From: JASFQI01 sp050115555
GTDB taxonomy: Bacteria > Desulfobacterota > DSM-4660 > Desulfatiglandales > HGW-15
NCBI GenBank assembly: GCA_050115555.1
Contig: JASFQI010000340.1
Coordinates: 1 to 5,512 of the forward strand
DNA: 5,512 nucleotides
Direction of reading: 5' to 3'
Part shown: positions 1 through 5,404 of the stretch, in pieces
Numbering within the stretch: the first letter of the stretch is position 1
Layout of the letters: the number at the start of each line of letters is the position of its first letter
Position numbers and translations under genes: made by a program
The notes under the pieces: model-generated
What the model saw: only the letters and a program-made list of their open reading frames with translations
Told to the model about the DNA's origin: nothing
The model's database searches: none

Positions 1-1
1 G

Positions 2-238
2 TTCAGCGCCGAGTTCGGCGCTGCTACGACCATCCTCTTCTGCTCCCGGCTCGGCCTTCCGGTTTCCACGACCCACGTTCTGGTCGGATCGGTCATCGGG
101 GTGGGGTTCATGCGGGGCATGGGGGTCCTGGACCTTCGGGTGATTCGGAACATCCTCTACTCCTGGTTCATCACCCTGCCGTTCACCCTCTTACTTTCCA
201 TGGGCCTGTACACTTTGCTGGTGGCCCTTTTTCTATGA
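2..238 (+). CDS. pit: PiT-family inorganic phosphate transporter, C-terminal fragment
   Basis: The frame is open from the window edge and ends at TGA 236-238, giving the last 78 residues of an inner-membrane phosphate permease. PiT proteins take up inorganic phosphate (as metal-phosphate or by symport with H+ or Na+). The fragment carries the C-terminal PiT signature: the stretch GLPVSTTHVLVGS at fragment residues 18-30, followed by a glycine-rich IGVG. A hydrophobic segment near residues 50-78 (tryptophan, leucine and phenylalanine rich) forms the last transmembrane helix and runs to the very C-terminus. The start and the first repeat lie outside the window. The DUF47 gene follows after 15 bp, so the two are very likely cotranscribed, a pairing known from many bacteria. 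The family call is secure; ion coupling cannot be judged from the fragment. Confidence 0.93.
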   Translation, partial: FSAEFGAATTILFCSRLGLPVSTTHVLVGSVIGVGFMRGMGVLDLRVIRNILYSWFITLPFTLLLSMGLYTLLVALFL

Positions 239-253
239 TCGGGGGACGATCCC

Positions 254-919
254 ATGCGAACCACATTCATGTCGCTTTTCTACAAGTCACCCTTTGGAAA
301 CCTGAAGCGCCATGCGGACAAGGTGAGCGAGTGCGCGCGGGTGTTCTCCAAGGCCATCCGATGCCACCTGGACAAGCAGTGCGCGATGTTCGATGACCTC
401 ACGGACCAGGTGGCGATGCTGGAGTCCGAGGCGGATGCGATCAAGCGGAACATCCGGGGGCACCTTCCCAAGGGGATCCTCATGCCCGTGGACAAGTTCC
501 AGTTCTTCATGTACCTGCGGGAGCAGGACAAGGTGGTGGATGCCGTGGAGGAGGCCCTGTACTGGCTGAGCTACCGTCCCGAGGGGCTCGACGAGGACAT
601 CGGCGACGATCTCATGTTCCTGGTGGACAAGGTGCTGCCCCCGATCGAGGCGCTTTCCCCGCTCGTGGAAAAGGCTTCCGAGTTTTTCAAGTCCCCTTCC
701 GAGAACCTGCGCCAGGAGATCAAGTCCATCATCCGCGATATCCGGCAGGCCGAGCACGAGGCCGACCACCTGGAGAGGGAACTCATCCAGAAGGTCTTCA
801 CCAAGGTGAAGGACCCCCTGACCGTGTTCCATCTCATCCGTCTCCTGGAGACCATCGGGTCCATTGCAGACCACGCCCAGAACGCCTCGGACATGATGCG
901 GGCCATGGTCGCGGAGTAG
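254..919 (+). CDS. DUF47 / PhoU-like phosphate transport regulator (Pit accessory protein)
   Basis: A 221-residue all-helical cytosolic protein of the DUF47 family (TIGR00153-like, PhoU_div), close to the usual length of about 210-225. The N-terminus has the family form (FYKSPFGNLKRHADKV, residues 9-24). PhoU-type acidic metal-binding motifs of E/DxxxD form recur: E57-D61, D92-D96 and E167-D171, with further acidic residues in the last helix (E199, D206, D213). PhoU-fold proteins bind metal clusters through such residues. DUF47 proteins are commonly encoded next to pit and are thought to control or assist Pit transport; the exact mechanism is not settled. The ATG at 254 is preceded by GGGGGA at 241-246 with 7-nt spacing. 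The alternative ATG at 269 lacks a ribosome binding site. The gene lies 15 bp behind the transporter and ends 24 bp from the convergent phoR stop. It may link phosphate uptake to the neighbouring PhoR/PhoB pair, but that link is inference. Confidence 0.92.
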   Translation: MRTTFMSLFYKSPFGNLKRHADKVSECARVFSKAIRCHLDKQCAMFDDLTDQVAMLESEADAIKRNIRGHLPKGILMPVDKFQFFMYLREQDKVVDAVEEALYWLSYRPEGLDEDIGDDLMFLVDKVLPPIEALSPLVEKASEFFKSPSENLRQEIKSIIRDIRQAEHEADHLERELIQKVFTKVKDPLTVFHLIRLLETIGSIADHAQNASDMMRAMVAE

Positions 920-943
920 CCGGGACGTTTTTCGGCCTTCGAG

Positions 944-2749
944 TTACGCCTTCTCCTCAGGAGATTCGGTTTCCCGGACCGCAGGCAGGTACACCGTGAA
1001 CGTGCTTCCCTCTCCCGGTGTGCTCTCTGCCTCCACCCGCCCGCCGTGGACCTGGACCACGTGTTTGACAATGGCCAGGCCCAGGCCCGTTCCCCCCAGC
1101 TTCCGGCTTCGGGATTTGTCCACGCGATAGAACCGCTCGAAGATGCGCGGCAGGTGATCCGCCGGGATTCCCGCGCCCTGATCCTTCACCCGGACATCAA
1201 TCTCGGCTCCCTGCACCCCGGCTTCCACAAGGACCTCGCTCCCGGCACGGCTGTACTTGACTGCGTTTTCCAGGAGGTTGACAAACGCCTGCTCCATGAG
1301 AAGCGGGGTTACGGAGATTCGAATCCCGGGATCGCAGGAGAGGCGAAACCGGTCCGTGGTCCCCTCGATTTTTTCCTGAACGATTCCCACGGCCCCCTCG
1401 AGTAGATTCAGGAGCGATCGGCTTTCCATGCCCATGCTGTCGGCCGGTTTCTCCTCCTCGATGCGGGAAAGGTTCAGGAGGTCCTCTACCAGCGCCTCCA
1501 GGCGTCCTGTGTGTCGCGCAATGATCTCAAGGAAGCGCCTGTGATTTTGCGGTTCCGCGCCGGTATCGTCCCGAAGGGTTTCCACGAACCCTCGTATGGC
1601 GGTAAGGGGGGTTTTGATCTCGTGGCTCACGTTGGCCACGAAGTCCCGGCGCACGTTCTCGAGCCGCCGGAGGCGGGTGATGTCGTTCAGGACGATCAGC
1701 GCACCCATGCGCTTACCGGTCTCGTCCCGAAGAACGGTGCCGTGGGCGCGCACCACGAGGTCGTCCCCGGTGTAAAGGGACAGGTCCCGTTCCACGAGGT
1801 GCTCGCTGGCCAGCGTTTCCGCCACGAACTCCTGAAGCTCCGTGTTTCGGGAGACCTCCTGAATGCTCCTGTTCTTCGCGTCTTTCCAGTCGAAGCCAAG
1901 CATGCGAGCCGCGGATTGGTTCAAGCGGATGACGCGCTCGCCCGTGTCTACGGCGATCACTCCCTCCACCATGCTGGAGAGGACGACCCGAAGCTGGTTT
2001 CGTTCCCGTTGAACCGCGCGGAGCCGTTCATCGAGCTGGGTGGCCATCTGGTTCAGGGCCACGGCCAGGCCGGCCATCTCCTCGGAGTCCGGCACCGGGA
2101 GGCGGTGTTCGAGCTCTCCCCCGGCAAAGCGTTCCGCCCCCTCTTTCATGGCTTCCAGGGGACGTGTGACTCTTCGGGAGATCCAGAGGCTCATCAGGGC
2201 GGCCAGCACAGCGATGGCCAGGCCCCCGAGGGCGATTTTCGCGGTGACGCGCCCGATGGTCCTGTGGATGGCTGTGAAAGGGATAGAGGTCCGAAGGACC
2301 CCGATGAGCCGCCCGTTCTCCTCCAGGGGTAGACCCACATACATCATGTCCTGTTCCAGGGTTCGGCTGTACCGAATGGCAACGCCGACCCGTCCGCGCA
2401 CGGCCTGGGCGACCTCCTTACGGTCCGCGTGATTGTCCATGCGGACGGGATCTTCATGGGTGTCGCCGATCACCTGTCCCGTCGGAAGAATCACGGTCAC
2501 ACGGGTAGCTGCGTGCTTCCCGATCTCCTTGGACAGCCTGTCGATCTGATCGTAGGCCCGGTCGAGCAGGTGCGGGGTGATGGCGCTCTCCAGGATCCGT
2601 GCCCGCGCTTCCAGGTCGGCGGCATACTGCTCCTGAAAAAATCGGCTGTGCGTGCGGGTGGCAAACCAGGTGGCCGCGGCCAGGGAAATGACCGTGATGA
2701 GAAGGTAGGTGAAAAAAAGCTGCCAGAGAAGTCGTCGTCTGCCATGCAA
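944..2749 (-). CDS. phoR: PhoR-type phosphate-sensing membrane histidine kinase
   Basis: A 601-residue sensor kinase that autophosphorylates and passes phosphate to PhoB. Domains in order: transmembrane helix about 8-30; extracytoplasmic sensor about 31-168 of the PhoR type with a long periplasmic domain; transmembrane helix about 171-191; HAMP about 190-243; PAS about 250-356; HisKA about 362-430 with the H-box VSHEIKTPL and phosphoacceptor H376; HATPase about 475-590 with N-box NLLENAVKYS (491-500), G1 DQGAGIP (523-529), F-box FERFYR (537-542) and G2 GGTGLGLAI (552-560). All catalytic motifs look intact. The start is TTG at 2749-2747: an in-frame TGA lies only 9 nt upstream (2758-2756), and a strong AAGGAG (2764-2759) stands 9 nt before the TTG. 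The ATG at 2745 is out of frame. phoB lies 114 bp upstream on the same strand, the usual phoB-phoR order. E. coli PhoR lacks the large periplasmic domain, so this one resembles the Bacillus or deltaproteobacterial type. PhoR is the best call because of phoB and pit next door. Confidence 0.93.
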   Translation of the reverse strand: MHGRRRLLWQLFFTYLLITVISLAAATWFATRTHSRFFQEQYAADLEARARILESAITPHLLDRAYDQIDRLSKEIGKHAATRVTVILPTGQVIGDTHEDPVRMDNHADRKEVAQAVRGRVGVAIRYSRTLEQDMMYVGLPLEENGRLIGVLRTSIPFTAIHRTIGRVTAKIALGGLAIAVLAALMSLWISRRVTRPLEAMKEGAERFAGGELEHRLPVPDSEEMAGLAVALNQMATQLDERLRAVQRERNQLRVVLSSMVEGVIAVDTGERVIRLNQSAARMLGFDWKDAKNRSIQEVSRNTELQEFVAETLASEHLVERDLSLYTGDDLVVRAHGTVLRDETGKRMGALIVLNDITRLRRLENVRRDFVANVSHEIKTPLTAIRGFVETLRDDTGAEPQNHRRFLEIIARHTGRLEALVEDLLNLSRIEEEKPADSMGMESRSLLNLLEGAVGIVQEKIEGTTDRFRLSCDPGIRISVTPLLMEQAFVNLLENAVKYSRAGSEVLVEAGVQGAEIDVRVKDQGAGIPADHLPRIFERFYRVDKSRSRKLGGTGLGLAIVKHVVQVHGGRVEAESTPGEGSTFTVYLPAVRETESPEEKA

Positions 2750-2757
2750 GGGCGCTC

Positions 2758-2772
2758 ACTCCTTGATGGAGT
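2758..2772 (-). promoter_or_regulatory. phoR Shine-Dalgarno within a small hairpin
   Basis: On the minus strand ACTCC, loop ATCAA, then GGAGT form a perfect 5-bp stem. The AAGGAGT Shine-Dalgarno (2764-2758) that serves the TTG start of phoR lies in the loop and 3' arm, so folding would partly hide it. A 5-bp stem is weak, so any effect on translation is a guess. The Shine-Dalgarno itself is strong and decides the start codon. Confidence 0.5.
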
Positions 2773-2787
2773 CGCAAAAAGCCGAGA

Positions 2788-2808
2788 CGTAGAGATTTGC
2801 CTCTAACG
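2788..2808 (-). other. Intergenic hairpin between phoB and phoR
   Basis: Read on the minus strand, CGT-(T)-AGAG pairs with CTCT-ACG around the loop GCAAAT, giving seven base pairs with one bulged T. A run of five T follows 7 nt later (minus strand, 2780-2776 complement of AAAAA). That is too far away for a classical intrinsic terminator, but it could be a weak attenuator or a processing and stability element that makes phoR less abundant than phoB. The rest of the 114-bp gap shows no convincing promoter. Confidence 0.3.
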
Positions 2809-2863
2809 ATTCCAAAAACGTAAATACAGCCAACAGGCGGTCGAGCGGGTGTTTAGGAGACCG

Positions 2864-3550
2864 TCATTCCTTGAAACGGTATCCTACGCCTCGCACCGTT
2901 TCGATGAGTTGCCCGGCGTCACCCAGTTTTCTGCGCAGTCCCACGACCTGAACGTCCACGGAACGGTCCGTGACGGGGTAGTCGTCCCCCCGAACGGCAT
3001 CGACGATCTGGGATCGCGTGAAGACCCAGCCGGGCCGCCTCGCCAGGTAGGCGAGGATACCGAATTCCGTGAAGGTCAGCGTGGCAGGTTGCCCGTCTAC
3101 GAGCACTTCGCGTCGGCCGGGATGAATCACCAGGTTGTGAAGTCGGATGACCGCGGTCTCGTCCAGGGGCGTTTGCTCATTCCGCCGCAGGACCGCCTTG
3201 ATCCTTGCGATCAGGACCCGTGGGCTGAACGGCTTGGTCACATAATCGTCCGCACCGAGCTCCAGGCCGGTGACCACGTCCGATTCCTCTCCTTTGGCGG
3301 TGAGCATGACGACCGGAAGATTTCGGGTGCTCGATTCCTCCTTGAGGTGTCTGGCCACTTCGAGCCCGTCCATCCCCGGGAGCATGAGGTCGAGCACCAG
3401 TAGCTCGAACGATTTGGTCCGGGCCAGCTTGAGGGCATCTTCCCCCGTGGCGGCGCAGGTCACCACGTACCCCTCCCGGTCCAGGTGGTAGCGGACCAGC
3501 TCCAGGATGTCCTCTTCGTCATCTACAACGAGGATGTGCTTTTTCTTCAT
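2864..3550 (-). CDS. phoB: PhoB-type phosphate regulon response regulator (OmpR family)
   Basis: A 228-residue DNA-binding response regulator, the normal length for PhoB (about 229). Receiver domain 3-118: acidic pocket D10, D11 and E12, phosphoacceptor D54 in VLDLMLPGMDG, conserved T84 (VMLTAKG) and K106 (VTKPFSP). Winged-helix effector domain about 130-226: FTEFGILAYLARRPG (160-174), then the recognition helix region with DRSVDVQVVGLRRKLG (195-210) and the terminal hairpin ETVRGVGYRFKE. The RSVDV..LRRKL pattern is typical of PhoB/PhoP. The ATG at 3550-3548 gives the canonical MKKKHILVVDDE start. GGAGG stands only 3 nt upstream, which is short spacing. The gene is first in a phoB-phoR operon, and a Pho-box array and -10 element lie about 150 bp upstream, so it probably activates itself. 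Targets are likely phosphate-starvation genes, possibly including the nearby pit operon, whose promoter lies outside the window. Confidence 0.95.
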   Translation of the reverse strand: MKKKHILVVDDEEDILELVRYHLDREGYVVTCAATGEDALKLARTKSFELLVLDLMLPGMDGLEVARHLKEESSTRNLPVVMLTAKGEESDVVTGLELGADDYVTKPFSPRVLIARIKAVLRRNEQTPLDETAVIRLHNLVIHPGRREVLVDGQPATLTFTEFGILAYLARRPGWVFTRSQIVDAVRGDDYPVTDRSVDVQVVGLRRKLGDAGQLIETVRGVGYRFKE

Positions 3551-3618
3551 GTTCCTCCAGGTTCCCAGGGTGTCAAGACGTTTCGGGGACCTTTTCGCAA
3601 GCTATGATCTGAATTCAT
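3547..3618 (-). CDS. Possible 23-codon leader peptide overlapping the phoB start
   Basis: On the minus strand an ATG at 3618-3616 opens 23 codons (begins MNSDHSLRKG, ends WEPGGT). Its TGA overlaps the phoB start codon as ATGA (3550-3547). Such an overlap is typical of translational coupling and would help phoB, whose own GGAGG is very close to its ATG. Against it: there is no clear ribosome binding site before 3618, the peptide resembles nothing I know, and the same frame stays open far upstream by chance in this GC-rich DNA. I list it as a candidate only. Confidence 0.15.
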   Translation of the reverse strand: MNSDHSLRKGPRNVLTPWEPGGT

Positions 3619-3666
3619 TGCGCCGGCCGGTTTCCACCGCGCCGGTATGCGCTGAAAAAGGAGGCC

Positions 3667-3695
3667 GGGTCCATCCTCTTTGGATGGATTCACCC
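3667..3695 (-). promoter_or_regulatory. Hairpin at the predicted 5' end of the phoB mRNA
   Basis: On the minus strand TCCATCC (3688-3682), loop AAAGA, GGATGGA (3676-3670) form a perfect 7-bp stem, which GGG (3695-3693) and CCC (3669-3667) can extend across a 4-nt bulge. With a transcription start near 3690 this stem would sit at or very close to the 5' end, where stem-loops often stabilise messages. A competing stem, AAAGAGG (3681-3675) with CCTC-C-TTT (3664-3657) followed by more T, overlaps it. That gives a terminator-like alternative. The remaining leader down to the phoB start shows only the short frame listed separately. Confidence 0.4.
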
Positions 3696-3696
3696 T

Positions 3697-3754
3697 ACTA
3701 TGAATGATTCCCCGATGTAAGCGGAATGTGAGAAACCTGTGAGTTTTCTGTTAG
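3697..3754 (-). promoter_or_regulatory. phoB promoter with four-unit Pho box array
   Basis: Four 7-bp units recur at an exact 11-bp period. Read on the minus strand they are CTAACAG (3754-3748), CTCACAG (3743-3737), CTCACAT (3732-3726) and CTTACAT (3721-3715), separated by 4-bp spacers AAAA, GTTT and TCCG. The common core CTnACA matches the direct-repeat style of PhoB/PhoP sites (11-bp repeats; Bacillus PhoP core TTnACA). On the + strand the units read CTGTTAG, CTGTGAG, ATGTGAG and ATGTAAG, close to the E. coli CTGTCAT unit. A -10-like CATAGT (3702-3697) follows 12 bp after the last unit, the usual place when PhoB replaces a -35 box. This orients the promoter toward phoB, about 140 nt upstream of its start. 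The repeat spacing is seen directly; binding is inferred. Confidence 0.72.
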
Positions 3755-3787
3755 CACGGACTCGCGCTGCCCCGGCTCCCTTTCGAT

Positions 3788-4558
3788 TCAACGCAGGTCG
3801 CCTCCCGGCTTGATCCCGACATGAAGACAGGTGATGCCGCATGTCAGGGAGTGGGTCTGCACCCGCTCGAGGCCGGCCCGGCGCATGAGGCGGGCAAAGG
3901 CCTTTGGTGAAGGGAAGTTTTCGATGGAGTCGGCCAGGTAATGGTAGGCCTCCGGATTCGGAGAGACCGCCCGGGCCAGACGGGGGAGGACGGTTTGCAG
4001 GTAGAAGGTGTAGAGCGGCCGAAGAAGTGGAGCGCTTGGGATAGTCATTTCCAGAATCAGGATGCGGCCTCCCGGGACCAGGACCCGTATCATCTCGCGG
4101 AGTGCGCCGAGCCGGTCCGGGATGTTTCGAATACCGAAGGCCATGGAAACCGCGTCAAAGTGAGCATCGTCGAATGGCAGGTGAAGGGCGTCGGCCCTTA
4201 CGAGGTGAATCCGGGAGGAAAGGTTTCGATGCCGGATTTTCCGTCTTCCAGCCTCTATCATCTGGGGGACGAGATCAAGGCCGGTCACCTGAAGACCGGA
4301 ATACCGGCTCGCCGCCTCCATGGCCAGGTCGCACGTTCCCGTGGCCGCGTCCAGCAGACGGTGGGTGAGGAAGAAGCGCATGCGGGAAACGGCGAAACGG
4401 CGCCAGGCTACGTCCCGGCGGAGGCTCAGGGCGTGGTTCAGGAAGTCGTACTTTCCCGTGACCGTGGCGAAGATCTCCTTGACCAGCTGAACACGCTCAG
4501 GGTCGCTGAGACGGCTCACAGAGGGATAGGGCTTGAGAGGTCTTCGGTCGTTGGACAT
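3788..4558 (-). CDS. ubiE: UbiE/MenG demethylmenaquinone (ubiquinone) C-methyltransferase
   Basis: A 256-residue class I SAM-dependent methyltransferase (E. coli UbiE is 251) that adds the C-methyl group to demethylmenaquinone or a ubiquinone precursor. The first UbiE signature is at 37-52 (YDFLNHALSLRRDVAW). SAM motif I is LLDAATGTCDLAME (68-81), the acidic residue after strand 2 is in TGLDLV (92-97), AFGIRNIPD is at 140-148, and the second signature RVLVPGGRILILEMT is at 158-172. SIENFPSP at 211-218 and the terminal GITCLHVGIK also fit. Motif I has Cys76 where GTGD is usual. The ATG at 4558-4556 has AAAGG about 9 nt upstream. A frame-open extension to a GTG at 4690 has no ribosome binding site, is not family-like, and starts upstream of the likely promoter, so I reject it. 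In an anaerobe the substrate would be demethylmenaquinone (menG). phoB lies 237 bp downstream on the same strand under its own promoter. Confidence 0.94.
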   Translation of the reverse strand: MSNDRRPLKPYPSVSRLSDPERVQLVKEIFATVTGKYDFLNHALSLRRDVAWRRFAVSRMRFFLTHRLLDAATGTCDLAMEAASRYSGLQVTGLDLVPQMIEAGRRKIRHRNLSSRIHLVRADALHLPFDDAHFDAVSMAFGIRNIPDRLGALREMIRVLVPGGRILILEMTIPSAPLLRPLYTFYLQTVLPRLARAVSPNPEAYHYLADSIENFPSPKAFARLMRRAGLERVQTHSLTCGITCLHVGIKPGGDLR

Positions 4559-4584
4559 GGGTTTCAGCCTTTCAAGGGAGTCGC

Positions 4585-4610
4585 TCCTGCGAGGCAGGAT
4601 CTCCTCCTGC
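4585..4610 (-). other. Alternative hairpins in the ubiE leader
   Basis: On the minus strand GCAGG (4610-4606), CCTGC (4598-4594) and GCAGG (4590-4586) lie in a row, so the middle arm can pair with either neighbour. The downstream pairing extends to six base pairs (TCCTGC / GCAGGA, 4599-4585, loop CTC). This lies in the roughly 70-nt leader between the predicted ubiE promoter and its start. A regulatory role is possible but nothing else supports it. Confidence 0.25.
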
Positions 4611-4633
4611 GCGGGTATGGAAGGATTGGGCCC

Positions 4634-4662
4634 ATTATGGCCGGGAACAGGCACGTGATCAA
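4634..4662 (-). promoter_or_regulatory. Sigma70-like promoter of ubiE
   Basis: On the minus strand TTGATC (4662-4657) and CATAAT (4639-4634) are separated by 17 bp. The -10 hexamer matches the consensus in five of six positions and the -35 in four of six. Transcription would start near 4627, giving a leader of about 70 nt to the ATG at 4558. This supports the shorter ubiE start. Confidence 0.6.
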
Positions 4663-4814
4663 GCCCGCTCCTCAGGAGATCCCGAAACACCGGGGAGGCC
4701 CGCTTTTCTTGGCTGGATCGGCCTGTCTTCGTGTGAACGAGGGACCACTGACGGTTCGTTTGCCTTGAATGGGGCTGGAGAATCAGTAAAAGAAACGAGA
4801 AAAAATCCTTTTTC

Positions 4815-4843
4815 TTGACATTTCAGGTCCTTCGGCATATGAA
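4815..4843 (+). promoter_or_regulatory. Sigma70-like promoter of ihfA, with A/T-rich upstream tract
   Basis: A perfect TTGACA (4815-4820) is followed after 17 bp by TATGAA (4838-4843), a four-of-six -10 match. An A/T-rich stretch at about 4786-4814 resembles an UP element. Transcription would start near 4850, about 257 nt before the ihfA start. Between this promoter and the ubiE promoter (4663-4814) I see nothing beyond this tract. Confidence 0.7.
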
Positions 4844-4849
4844 TTCCAG

Positions 4850-5106
4850 CGTACTAGCCCAGGTGGCGGAATCCTCAGGATTCGTGCCAGATTGGCTTTG
4901 CCTGATCGACAACAGTGGCGCAATCGTTTCGAGACTACATGGATGGATTCGTATAGCGTCTGATTCCTGATGGCGGCGTGAAGGGCTCAAGTTCAAGGCG
5001 CGTAGATCCCATGAATGGAGGCGTGCATAACGTCGTTCGAAGGGATGAGGGATGTCGCGCAACGCAGAAACGGGGCTTTTTACGAAGCCATCAACAGGGA
5101 GATGGG
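4850..5106 (+). promoter_or_regulatory. Long structured leader of ihfA
   Basis: No protein gene is convincing here. Visible structure: a hairpin at 4864-4889 (TGGC, one-base loop side, GAATCC, loop TCA, GGATTC, GT, GCCA; ten base pairs in two blocks), and a hairpin at 5074-5089 (GGCTT, loop TTTACG, AAGCC) ending 6 nt before the ihfA Shine-Dalgarno. GGATTCGT at 4878-4885 recurs at 4945-4952, so the GAATCC arm has two possible partners. The first bases (GCCCAGGTGGCGGAAT) resemble the 5' end of a leucine tRNA, but no tRNA body follows. The AGGGAGA (5096-5102) ribosome binding site closes the region. Function of the leader is unknown; autoregulation of ihfA is conceivable. Confidence 0.4.
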
Positions 5107-5391
5107 ATGGCACTGACAAAAGCGGATTTGGTAAATGACTTAACACAGAAGGGATACAAGAGAAAAGAAGCGGTTCAGCTCGTAGAATCCCTCCTGGACA
5201 TCATTAAGGACACGCTGGAGCAAAGGGAGGAGGTCCTCCTGTCCGGATTCGGTAAGTTTTGCGTGAAGGACAAGAAACGCCGGCGGGGAAGGAATCCACA
5301 AAGCGGTGAGGACCTGATCCTCGCTGAAAGGCGCGTGGTCACCTTCAAGTACTCATCCGTGCTCCGGGACAAGATCAACCGGGCCCCATAA
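5107..5391 (+). CDS. ihfA: Integration host factor alpha subunit (HU/IHF family)
   Basis: A 94-residue HU/IHF-family nucleoid protein that binds the minor groove as a dimer (normally with IHF beta) and bends DNA sharply. The N-terminus MALTKADLVNDL is IHF-alpha-like, helices span about 3-40, and LSGFGKFCVKDK (45-56) starts the beta region. The DNA-binding arm has GRNPQSGEDLILAERRVVTF (61-80), with the intercalating proline P64 in the RNP context. The C-terminal helix is at about 81-91. E. coli IhfA is 99 residues, so length fits. GEDL and ERRVVTF favour IHF alpha over HU, which usually has GRNPxTGEEI...PAF. The ATG at 5107 has AGGGAGA 4-10 nt upstream; a frame-open extension back to 4978 has no ribosome binding site and no family similarity. 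It has its own promoter, unlike the E. coli arrangement behind pheT. Confidence 0.93.
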   Translation: MALTKADLVNDLTQKGYKRKEAVQLVESLLDIIKDTLEQREEVLLSGFGKFCVKDKKRRRGRNPQSGEDLILAERRVVTFKYSSVLRDKINRAP

Positions 5392-5404
5392 CGCGATATT
5401 CCGG

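Noticed and set aside
287..874. A 195-codon minus-strand frame opposite the DUF47 gene
   Set aside because: Low-complexity leucine/histidine/glycine composition typical of a shadow; the + strand gene has family motifs, a ribosome binding site and operon context.
952..964. TCTCC-TCA-GGAGA hairpin near the phoR stop as a terminator
   Set aside because: It lies inside the phoR coding end, is only 5 bp, and no T run follows on either strand.
1511..2332. A 273-codon + strand frame antisense to phoR
   Set aside because: It mirrors phoR codons in GC-rich DNA, shows no domain or signature, and phoR has every kinase motif in place.
2497..2745. ATG at 2745 (minus) as an alternative gene start near phoR
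   Set aside because: It is out of frame with phoR and yields an 82-residue low-complexity product without known features; the AAGGAG serves the TTG.
3550..3580. TTGACA on the minus strand just ahead of phoB as a promoter
   Set aside because: The matching -10 position 17 bp later falls on AACATG over the phoB start codon, which is not a -10 and would leave no leader.
4559..4690. N-terminal extension of ubiE by 44 codons from GTG
   Set aside because: No ribosome binding site, proline-rich non-family sequence, and the likely promoter lies downstream of this GTG.
3941..4768. A 275-codon + strand frame opposite ubiE
   Set aside because: No recognisable domain; the minus-strand frame carries both UbiE signatures.
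4855..4875. Start of a leucine tRNA (GCCCAGGTGGCGGAAT)
   Set aside because: The following bases lack the D-loop, anticodon arm, T arm and a matching acceptor end (CCTGGGC), so no tRNA can form. It is probably chance.
4978..5106. N-terminal extension of ihfA by 43 codons
   Set aside because: No ribosome binding site, no similarity to the family, and the ATG at 5107 gives the canonical MALTKAD start with AGGGAGA upstream.
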